Assembly (NCBI GenBank): GCA_964370075.1
Contig: CAYJHC010000011.1
Location: 1-28,047 of the forward strand
DNA from: CAYJHC01 sp964370075
Lineage (GTDB): Bacteria > Bacillota > Clostridia > Peptostreptococcales > Anaerovoracaceae
Direction: 5' to 3'
DNA length: 28,047 nucleotides
The position numbers and the translations under genes are program-made. Of the stretch, positions 21,904 to 28,047 are shown piece after piece. The number at the start of each line of letters is the position of its first letter. Position 1 is the stretch's first letter. Below the pieces are notes generated by a model. It worked only from the letters and a program-made list of their open reading frames with translations, did no database searches and was not told the DNA's origin.

Positions 21904-22742
21904 GTTGATTTCAGGGATGCTTTCCTCGCAATAAGGTGTCTATAAGGTGAGAATAAAAAACCTAGAAACCCGTTGTACATCTTAAACGCCGCGATTAATG
22001 GCTTGGATGTCTTTAATACACACTTATATGTTCTTCCTCTTTCTACTCCACCAAACGACTCAATTGCATTACTCTTGATAGCGTTAATTAAATCATTGTT
22101 GCATCTAATTTCCTCTGAGAAAACTGTATAGCCCTGGCCTACGTTCTTGTGTGAATGAGAGTCTGAGCCTCCTATCATAGGTAGGTTATGTGATATTCCC
22201 ATTTCCTTTGCCAGTCTGTTTGATTCCTCGGATTCACACGTATTGAATCCTTCTAAAAAGTCGAAATCTTTAATCATCTCAGGCATCTCTTTAATCTTCT
22301 TAAAGAACATAGCGCTGGATGACCTTACCCCAAAAGGGTGAGCTGGTCCTAAGATTCCGCCATTTTGATGCACTAGTTTTATTAATTTTTTAACGGTCAT
22401 TCCTCTAACTTGTAACACCTTTAGGTGTACGTCATCAGGCATAATTACCAAGAAGTGACCTGCGTCTTTTGTATCATATTCGATTCCCTTTAGTACCACG
22501 AAATCTTTCACCCAATGGTGTAGCACAGTATTTAAAGAAAAGTGATGGCTGTGCAGAGTAGTTTCGGGCTCTTTTAAGGGTGCTGCAAAGGTTTGCCAAT
22601 GCATGTAACCTTTATATGAATCATGGTCAGTAACCATCATGCCATCAAAACCTTGCTTCTTAAGCGTGTGAGCATAATCTACAATTCCAATTTTGGAATC
22701 GATAGAGCCTTCCCTTGTATGACAGTGTAAATCTAGTTTCAA
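21900..22742 (-). CDS. PHP domain metal-dependent phosphoesterase
   Basis: A protein of about 280 residues starting KLDLHCHT. The start is TTG; the TTG at 22742 is preferred because GGGGG (22748-22752) then sits five bases away, while the adjacent TTG at 22745 is too close. The H-x-H metal motif LHCHT lies at the very start, TDHDSYKGY (about residues 38-46) gives the next ligands, and GGSDSHSHKNVGQGYT carries the late D-x-H. These are PHP-superfamily metal ligands. Members hydrolyse phosphoesters such as histidinol phosphate or oligonucleotide ends, and the substrate here is not identified. A basic, hydrophobic C-terminal tail (KMYNGFLGFLFSPYRHLIARK) may contact the membrane. Confidence 0.82.
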   Translation of the reverse strand: MKLDLHCHTREGSIDSKIGIVDYAHTLKKQGFDGMMVTDHDSYKGYMHWQTFAAPLKEPETTLHSHHFSLNTVLHHWVKDFVVLKGIEYDTKDAGHFLVIMPDDVHLKVLQVRGMTVKKLIKLVHQNGGILGPAHPFGVRSSSAMFFKKIKEMPEMIKDFDFLEGFNTCESEESNRLAKEMGISHNLPMIGGSDSHSHKNVGQGYTVFSEEIRCNNDLINAIKSNAIESFGGVERGRTYKCVLKTSKPLIAAFKMYNGFLGFLFSPYRHLIARKASLKST

Positions 22743-23020
22743 CAATACCCCCTTTCGTACTTATCAACAGTAACTTAGTATTCCAATCATTGGAGGTTAT
22801 ACTTAAACTTAACATATCAATGTGATAGAGTTGTGAAAGGAATGAATTTTTATATAGAATGTTTCGTTATTGAGAATTAAGAGAAAATAGCAAAAAAACA
22901 ATCAAATTATGATGTGAAAAAATCAACTGTAATTTTTCGTTTAAATTTCAAGGTAATACACAGATATTAATTTATGGAGTTAATGTGAACTAATCTACAT
23001 AAACATTGCTAATAGGAATG

Positions 23021-23944
23021 TTAAGAAATATTTTTTAGTTTTTCTAATTTTTTGTCATCTAATGCATCAATAATTACCGAACTTGAAGCACTACCTACAA
23101 TAATTATTGCTCCGATAAATTGTAAAGTAGTGAAACTTTCCCCAAAGAAAATATACCCTACAATTACACCAACTACAACTTCAATTGCAGAGAGAATTCC
23201 GCACATTGTAGGAGAGATAAACTCAGAGGCTTTTACATATGAGAAGTTAGCAACCATTGTGCATAACACTCCTACTCCAAAGAGATTCCAGATAAGAGAG
23301 GTTAACTCTCCTGACATGAAGCCTGCACCTATAAAAGTAAGGTCAGAGAAAAGCGCTAGTACTATAGCTGCTCCAGCAAAGCCATACATTACCATAGTAT
23401 CGGAAGAGTATTTTGGGGAAAAGTATTTGGTAATGGTAAGCTGAAGTGCCATTCCGATTCCGTTTATTACTCCGGCAATAATACCGATTGGATCTAGGCT
23501 TTCTCCTGACACGCTAATTAAATTTGCAACTAAAGCAGCACCTATGACACATAGTCCAATTATAACAATTGTACTTTTCTTTAACTTTACTTTGAATATA
23601 ACTACTTCGAAAAGTGCTACCCAAATCGGAGCCATAAACATTAGTACTGTTGCAACAGATACAGGAATTCTTTCTACGGAGATATTGTATCCCATAAAGC
23701 CTATTGAGTAGACGCATATTCCATAGGATAGGCAGACTAAAAGTCCTTTAAAATTAACCTTAAAACAACTTCTGTCTGTTATTCCCATAAAGATAAACAA
23801 AGCAATAGCAGCTAGCGCACACCTTACAAAGGCTACATCTATAGAAGAATACCCTAACTCTTGTAAGCCTTTAACGAAAATACCCATAATGCCCCATAAA
23901 GAAGCTCCTAGCAATACTAAAGAAATGCCTTTAAATTTAATCAT
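23021..23944 (-). CDS. EamA/DMT family transporter
   Basis: A 307-residue inner membrane protein with ten predicted helices in two EamA repeats. The first half is SLVLLGASLWGIMGIFVKGL and FVRCALAAIALF, and the second half is GIIAGVINGIGMALQLTITKY to GESFTTLQFIGAIIIVGS. Family members export amino acids, nucleotides or other metabolites by proton antiport. Substrate unknown. ATG 23944 is preceded by GGGGGT. Its leader contains a 10-bp inverted repeat ending in a T-run directly before that ribosome binding site. Confidence 0.9.
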   Translation of the reverse strand: MIKFKGISLVLLGASLWGIMGIFVKGLQELGYSSIDVAFVRCALAAIALFIFMGITDRSCFKVNFKGLLVCLSYGICVYSIGFMGYNISVERIPVSVATVLMFMAPIWVALFEVVIFKVKLKKSTIVIIGLCVIGAALVANLISVSGESLDPIGIIAGVINGIGMALQLTITKYFSPKYSSDTMVMYGFAGAAIVLALFSDLTFIGAGFMSGELTSLIWNLFGVGVLCTMVANFSYVKASEFISPTMCGILSAIEVVVGVIVGYIFFGESFTTLQFIGAIIIVGSASSSVIIDALDDKKLEKLKNIS

Positions 23945-23960
23945 TTTACCCCCGTAAAAA

Positions 23961-24010
23961 AATAACTAAATTAATTGGGTTGAAAACACCTTAAGAATAG
24001 TTTAGTTATT
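23961..24010 (-). promoter_or_regulatory. Leader hairpin of the EamA transporter, attenuator-like
   Basis: AATAACTAAA and TTTAGTTATT (plus 23961-23970 and 24001-24010) are perfect 10-bp inverted repeats with a 30-base loop. On the minus strand the second arm runs into TTTTTTT and then CGGGGGTAAA with the start codon, resembling a weak terminator next to a ribosome binding site. Confidence 0.4.
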
Positions 24011-24091
24011 GTATTGAAAATTATATGTGATGTAAAAATATCTATTTGATTATACAATAAATATTTGAGAAAGTAATAAGAAAAATGTAAA

Positions 24092-24129
24092 TTCAGCAAA
24101 GTATTTTTAATACAAAATACCTTGCTGAA
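24092..24129 (-). terminator. Terminator of the alpha/beta hydrolase gene
   Basis: TTCAGCAA (24092-24099) pairs with TTGCTGAA (24122-24129), and GTATTTT pairs with AAAATAC inside, with one A-C mismatch. On the minus strand a T-rich stretch (ATTTACATTTTTCTT) follows. Confidence 0.7.
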
Positions 24130-24144
24130 ATAGTACAAATAATT

Positions 24145-25029
24145 CTACTTTAGGAAATCTAATATTGAGGTTCCAATAAGGCTACAACTCTCTAGGCTAT
24201 CCCAATGAACATTGTGGCTTCCTCCATCAACTTGGAATGAGAGAACTTCTCCTTTAGCAAACTTGGAAATGAATGCTTCTCTGTCTTTGTTGTGAAAAAA
24301 AGCATCATCGCCGCCCCAAATAAGTAAAAGCTTATGGTTGATATTGGAAAGTCTATCATCGTTATTAAATGACAGAGCATTATTAAATACACCAGTCCAG
24401 GTTTCATATGGAAGAGCCTTAGCATTATCGTATAAGGCCTTGGCGAATTCTCTGTCTTCGTTGGTAGTCATAGCCCATACTTTTAGGAAGGCGTCAGGAA
24501 GTGCTTGACTGTCTTTAAAAGCTTGAAGTCCCTCAAAGTTAACGTCTACAACTTCTAGGTTTCCTCCCATAATAAGCCAGTCTAAAACTGGGCTGCCTTT
24601 TAGGTTTGAACCTGAGCCAATAAGTACTCCCTTGTCTACTTTTTCAGGGGCTGTGATTAGCAATTCTTGAAGGATAAAAGAACCTAGAGAATGACCAATA
24701 ATAGATACCTTCTTAATACCAATCTTATCTAAGAAATTAATAATATCCTTAGTAAAAACTTCAACATTGTAGTCTGCACCGTCATTATTTGTCTTAGTAG
24801 AGCTGCCATGTCCACGTAATTCAGGAACATAGCACTTATAACCTGCTTTAGAGAGAATTGGTACTAGCTGAGTCCAAGAGTATCTACTATCGGTAGCGCC
24901 GTGAATAAAAAGTAAAGGGACACCATCTTCAGGGCCGCTAGTCATATAAGCCATTTCTATGCCATTATCAAGATCAATAAAATGTTCTTTCCAATTAAGG
25001 TCTACGTTAAAGTTGTAAGTGTTTTTCAT
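24145..25029 (-). CDS. Alpha/beta hydrolase
   Basis: A 294-residue cytosolic hydrolase. The oxyanion-hole HG pair is at 43-44 (FIHGATDSRYSW), the nucleophile elbow is GHSLG with S114, the acid is D241 or D242 (WGGDDAFF), and the histidine is H275 (GGSHNVHW). A cap domain covers about 135-215. Members include esterases, haloperoxidase-like proteins and carbon-carbon hydrolases; the exact substrate is not evident. AAGGAGGGT precedes ATG 25029, and the promoter has TATAAT with an extended TG. Confidence 0.87.
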   Translation of the reverse strand: MKNTYNFNVDLNWKEHFIDLDNGIEMAYMTSGPEDGVPLLFIHGATDSRYSWTQLVPILSKAGYKCYVPELRGHGSSTKTNNDGADYNVEVFTKDIINFLDKIGIKKVSIIGHSLGSFILQELLITAPEKVDKGVLIGSGSNLKGSPVLDWLIMGGNLEVVDVNFEGLQAFKDSQALPDAFLKVWAMTTNEDREFAKALYDNAKALPYETWTGVFNNALSFNNDDRLSNINHKLLLIWGGDDAFFHNKDREAFISKFAKGEVLSFQVDGGSHNVHWDSLESCSLIGTSILDFLK

Positions 25030-25082
25030 TGTAATATACCCTCCTTATATTTTCAAAATAAACTAAAATAACCCATGACTTT

Positions 25083-25111
25083 ATTATATCATTTGAAAAA
25101 GGGAGACACAA
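25083..25111 (-). promoter_or_regulatory. Promoter of the alpha/beta hydrolase
   Basis: On the minus strand, TTGTGT (plus 25106-25111), 17 bases, TATAAT (plus 25083-25088), with TGA forming an extended -10. Strong vegetative promoter. Confidence 0.7.
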
Positions 25112-25202
25112 TATAATGTTGTACAGGGGAAGGGCTTACTGCTAAATGCTGAATAAAATATTTATAATTTTAAATTTTGATAAGAAAAAAATTAAAAAAT
25201 TG

Positions 25203-25232
25203 TTGACAGAGATTAAAAGTTTGTGTTATCAT
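25203..25232 (+). promoter_or_regulatory. trpB T-box promoter
   Basis: Perfect TTGACA (25203-25208), 18 bases, TATCAT (25227-25232). Transcription would start near 25239, just before the T-box stem I. Confidence 0.75.
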
Positions 25233-25254
25233 TAGCACAGTTGAAGATTAAACC

Positions 25255-25512
25255 TATGAAGAGGGAGTAAAGCTACAAAACGGTTTACAGCGAACTTGGG
25301 GTGGTGGAAGCCAAGGAAACGACAGTTGTAGATAAATGGGCCTCTGAGGGCGAAGAGAACAGCAGAACAATTTTGCTAAGTATCGGAGACGTGACGCTGA
25401 CGTTATGGGCGAAGGGTGTGATGGCACTCTGCAGAGTGGATGAAGGTTCTTCATCAATCAAGGTGGTACCGCAGGCAACGCTTGTCCTTGTATTAAGGAT
25501 AGGTGTTTTTTT
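25255..25512 (+). promoter_or_regulatory. Tryptophan T-box leader with antiterminator/terminator
   Basis: A T-box riboswitch that senses uncharged tRNA-Trp. Stem I begins near 25258 (GAGG pairs with CCTC at 25341-25344), has the AGTA-type S-turn and the apical CTTGG/CCAAG stem (25295-25299 with 25311-25315) around GGTGGTGGAAG. The specifier triplet TGG (Trp) is at 25337-25339, followed by G. The T-box AAGGTGGTACCGC is at 25460-25472. The terminator stem is 25478-25489 with 25495-25506, then T7 to 25512. Low charged tRNA-Trp stabilises the antiterminator and lets trpB be transcribed. Confidence 0.92.
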
Positions 25513-25579
25513 GTGCTATTATGTGCAGAGAACCCTTAAGTATTATTTATTTATTTAATGATTTAAGGAGGAAAGAAAA

Positions 25580-26812
25580 ATGACAAACAAAACAATTGAG
25601 CAAGTAGATTTCAGAAGGTATTTCAAAGAGTATCCAAACAAAGAAGGAAGATTTGGAGAGTATGGCGGAAGTTATTTACCTCCTCAGTTAGAGCCAGCAT
25701 TTAAAGAAATTACAGAAGCTTATCAAACTATAGCTCATTCTGCACAATTTATTAATGAACTTAGAAGAATTAGAAAAGAGTTTCAAGGAAGACCAACTCC
25801 AGTATATCACTGTGAAAGATTGTCAAAGAAGTTAGGGACTACACAGATATATTTAAAAAGAGAAGACCTAAATCATACAGGGGCACATAAGCTAAATCAC
25901 TGCATGGGGGAAGGTCTACTTGCAAAATACATGGGTAAGAAGAAATTAATAGCCGAAACAGGTGCAGGCCAACATGGAGTGGCGCTTGCGACTGCAGCAG
26001 CATTCTTCGGCCTTGAGTGTGAAATTCATATGGGAGAGGTAGACATAGCTAAGCAAGCGCCAAACGTAGCGAGAATGAAGCTTCTAGGGGCAAAAGTAGT
26101 GCCTGTATCTCATGGATTAAAAACATTAAAAGAAGCGGTAGATTCGGCTTTCGAAGCATATATGGAGCAATATAAAGATGCAATTTATTGTATCGGTTCT
26201 GTTGTGGGGCCGCACCCATTCCCTATGATGGTAAGAGATTTCCAAATGGTTGTGGGCGAAGAGGCGAAGAGTCAGTTTAAAGAAATGACAGGTTACCTTC
26301 CTGATGCAGTAGTAGCTTCAGTAGGAGGTGGAAGTAACGCGGCAGGATTATTTACAGCCTTCCTAGATGAGCCTGTGGATATATATGGAGTAGAGCCTTT
26401 AGGCAAGGGCACTACACTTGGTGACCATGCAGCCTCTCTAACTTATGGAGAAAAAGGGATTCTTCATGGATTTGAAAGTATTATGCTTAAAGACGAAAAT
26501 GGTGAGCCAGCGCCCGTACATTCAGTGGCCAGTGGCTTAGACTACCCATCTAGTGGACCAGAGCACGCTTTCTTAAGAGATGTAGGCAGAGTTCAGTATG
26601 ATTCGATTAATGATGATGAAGCTATTGATGCATTCTTTGAACTGTCAAGAATGGAAGGAATTATCCCAGCAATTGAAAGTTCTCACGCTGTAGCATATGC
26701 AATTAAGCTTGCGAAAATGGAAAACAATCCGGGTTTTGTACTTGTAAATCTTAGCGGAAGAGGAGACAAGGATATGGATTATGTTCTTGAAAATTATGGA
26801 GATAGATTATAA
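25580..26812 (+). CDS. trpB: Tryptophan synthase beta chain, orphan
   Basis: A 410-residue PLP enzyme that condenses indole and serine to tryptophan. PLP-binding K104 is in HTGAHKLNH, the general base E126 is in AETGAGQHG, the PLP phosphate loop GGGSNA is at 249-254, D321 is in ASGLDYP, and S392 in LSGRGDKD contacts the pyridine nitrogen. It belongs to the TrpB1 type by its length and motifs, but is diverged: EGRFGEYGGSYLPPQ at the start, VVGPHPFP, and GEVDIAKQAPN. No trpA or other trp gene is near. AGGAGG precedes ATG 25580. A tryptophan T-box controls it and a terminator follows, so it is expressed alone. Confidence 0.93.
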   Translation: MTNKTIEQVDFRRYFKEYPNKEGRFGEYGGSYLPPQLEPAFKEITEAYQTIAHSAQFINELRRIRKEFQGRPTPVYHCERLSKKLGTTQIYLKREDLNHTGAHKLNHCMGEGLLAKYMGKKKLIAETGAGQHGVALATAAAFFGLECEIHMGEVDIAKQAPNVARMKLLGAKVVPVSHGLKTLKEAVDSAFEAYMEQYKDAIYCIGSVVGPHPFPMMVRDFQMVVGEEAKSQFKEMTGYLPDAVVASVGGGSNAAGLFTAFLDEPVDIYGVEPLGKGTTLGDHAASLTYGEKGILHGFESIMLKDENGEPAPVHSVASGLDYPSSGPEHAFLRDVGRVQYDSINDDEAIDAFFELSRMEGIIPAIESSHAVAYAIKLAKMENNPGFVLVNLSGRGDKDMDYVLENYGDRL

Positions 26813-26875
26813 TTGTGGCGTGATGGTTTAGTCTCGATTTAAACTCTAGAGATGAATGATTGATTATGTTAAAAT

Positions 26876-26914
26876 AATAGGCAGAGAAGCGAGAAGTTTC
26901 TTTGCCTATTGTTT
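26876..26914 (+). terminator. Intrinsic terminator of trpB
   Basis: AATAGGCA (26876-26883) pairs with TGCCTATT (26903-26910), extended by GAGAAG/TTTCTT inside, followed by GTTT. Confidence 0.75.
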
Positions 26915-27009
26915 ATATAATGAAGTTTCCGCAATGTATGGAAAAAAACAGCATACAATTATTTGGAGAAATATAACATTGGAGCTAATTGAGTAGAAGG
27001 AGAAATTAA

Positions 27010-27909
27010 ATGTACGAACTAATTCAAGTAGGAGAAAACACTTATTATATGGACTGCCCATCAAAGGTAGGAATCTACAGGTTTGAGAATGACGAAGTAC
27101 TAATTATAGATAGCGGAAGCAGCAAGGATGCGGCTAGAAAGCTGAATAAAGGTATTGAAGAAAAAGGATGGAAGATTAATACCATAATCAACACTCACTT
27201 GCATACAGATCATATATCCGGAAACAGTTTTTTACAAAATAAAACTGGATGTAAGATTTTGGCACCAAAAGAAGAAAAGGCATTTATAGAAAATCCACAT
27301 TTTTTCCCTATTTTTTTCAACTTAGGAACCCCTTTAAAGGAATTCCAAAATAGTATGTTTATGGCAAAACCTAGCAAGGTAGAGGTTCTTACAAAAAAAA
27401 GTTTGCCAGATGGTTTTGAGTTTGTTACAATTGAAGGACATAGTCTTGACATGGCGGCAATAAAAACGCCAGATAACATTTGGTTTATAGGAGACGGAGT
27501 TTTTGGAGAAGAAACTATTAATAAATACCATATTTCTTACATATATGATGTAGAAAAATTTCTGAACTCTCTTACCATACTAGAGAATCTAGAAGGTAAT
27601 ATGTTCATTCCTTCTCATACCGAACCGTTAGAAAGCCTCGGGACAATCTGCCAGCTTAACCGAAATAACTCTGCGGAAGTATTGAACATAATTGAAGATA
27701 TTTGTAAAGAGCCTAATACTCTGGAAGAAATAGTAGCCAAAATTTTTGAGCACTATAAGATTGTTCATACAGTAGAACAACATTTCTTGTTAACAGCTAC
27801 GATTAATTCATATATAACAGCCCTCCATCATAGAGGAAGCATTCATATGGAAGCTAAGAATAACAGACTTTACTGGGTAAAAGTGGATAATAGTGGGCTT
27901 GCCATGTGA
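27010..27909 (+). CDS. MBL-fold metallo-hydrolase
   Basis: A 299-residue hydrolase. Metal motif THLHTDH supplies H63, H65, D67 and H68; further ligands are H144 (EGHS), D162 (GDG) and H203 (PSHTEP), so the two-metal site is complete. A helical winged-helix-like C-terminal part (about 215-299, LEEIVAKIFEHY) resembles the substrate domain of glyoxalase-II-like or lactonase-like relatives. Substrate unknown. AAGGAGAAA precedes ATG 27010. TGTATG (26935-26940) and CATACA (26952-26957) form a small inverted repeat upstream over a TACAAT, a possible operator. Confidence 0.87.
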   Translation: MYELIQVGENTYYMDCPSKVGIYRFENDEVLIIDSGSSKDAARKLNKGIEEKGWKINTIINTHLHTDHISGNSFLQNKTGCKILAPKEEKAFIENPHFFPIFFNLGTPLKEFQNSMFMAKPSKVEVLTKKSLPDGFEFVTIEGHSLDMAAIKTPDNIWFIGDGVFGEETINKYHISYIYDVEKFLNSLTILENLEGNMFIPSHTEPLESLGTICQLNRNNSAEVLNIIEDICKEPNTLEEIVAKIFEHYKIVHTVEQHFLLTATINSYITALHHRGSIHMEAKNNRLYWVKVDNSGLAM

Positions 27910-27984
27910 TAGAAGTACCTGAAATATATAGAATATAAAGTAGATGCAATATGGAAATAGATATAATTGAAAGGAATTAAACAT

Positions 27985-28047
27985 ATGCAAATGAATTTTC
28001 AAAAAATAATATTTATGGGTTTAATCGTAATGCTTGCTGTAAATAGT
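27985..28047 (+). CDS. Partial gene, N-terminus of a membrane or secreted protein
   Basis: ATG 27985 follows AAAGGAA at good spacing. The 21 visible residues, MQMNFQKIIFMGLIVMLAVN, are a short polar start followed by a hydrophobic stretch, as in a signal peptide or first membrane helix. The rest lies beyond the window, so nothing more can be said. Confidence 0.55.
   Translation, partial: MQMNFQKIIFMGLIVMLAVNS

Noticed and set aside
25301..25558. 85-codon open frame in the trpB upstream region
   Set aside because: It lies inside the Trp T-box, whose specifier, T-box sequence and terminator explain the conserved bases.
1..28047. CRISPR arrays, insertion sequences, prophage or toxin-antitoxin modules
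   Set aside because: No spaced direct-repeat array, transposase-like gene, integrase or phage gene is seen. The genes read as chromosomal metabolic and housekeeping functions.

Overview
The window is AT-rich, has strong AGGAGG-type ribosome binding sites, uses some TTG starts, and contains a tryptophan T-box, an anaerobic-type 3-hydroxybutyryl-CoA dehydrogenase, paired CvpA proteins, DUF1846 and DUF1934 proteins and an FCD-type GntR regulator next to ispE. Together these point to a strictly anaerobic, low-GC Firmicute of the class Clostridia. The species cannot be named from the sequence. Nothing looks like a phage, transposon or CRISPR array; this is chromosomal core and metabolic DNA.

Layout. 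1-50: 5' part of a tRNA-Arg(CCT), minus strand, cut by the window edge. 249-506: a solitary small protein resembling the C-terminal tail of anaerobic ribonucleotide reductase. 664-2937, minus strand: a D-2-hydroxyacid dehydrogenase and two CvpA-like membrane proteins. 3149-6250, plus strand: tadA with an overlapping Ig-like membrane protein, then ispE with a GntR/FCD regulator. 6479-11544: a phosphosugar mutase overlapping a DUF1934 gene, a 31-residue membrane peptide, a DUF1846 protein and an AEC transporter. 11896-12744: monocistronic hbd. 13149-17869: a metabolic island with a saccharopine-dehydrogenase-like oxidoreductase, a PucR-type regulator on the opposite strand, a class V PLP enzyme divergent from it, and a GNAT acetyltransferase. 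18182-21843: rho, followed by a DUF1385-PrmC fusion gene. 21900-25029, minus strand: PHP-domain phosphoesterase, EamA/DMT exporter, alpha/beta hydrolase. 25203-26812: a Trp T-box leader and an orphan trpB. 27010-27909: an MBL-fold hydrolase. 27985 onward: the start of a gene that runs off the window.

How it works together. tadA (tRNA editing), rho (termination) and prmC (release-factor methylation) form an information-processing background. ispE belongs to isoprenoid synthesis and the mutase to sugar-phosphate interconversion. hbd suggests reduced C4 fermentation, with a cofactor loop of NADP type. The PucR island reads as a regulated catabolic unit for an unidentified amino-acid-like compound. 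trpB without trpA under a tryptophan-sensing T-box suggests indole salvage. The most unusual signals are a run of TC dinucleotides spaced nine bases apart in the rho leader, the DUF1385-PrmC fusion, the PucR island with a class V enzyme lacking the desulfurase cysteine, and the stand-alone NrdD-tail protein. No entirely new system is proven by the sequence alone.
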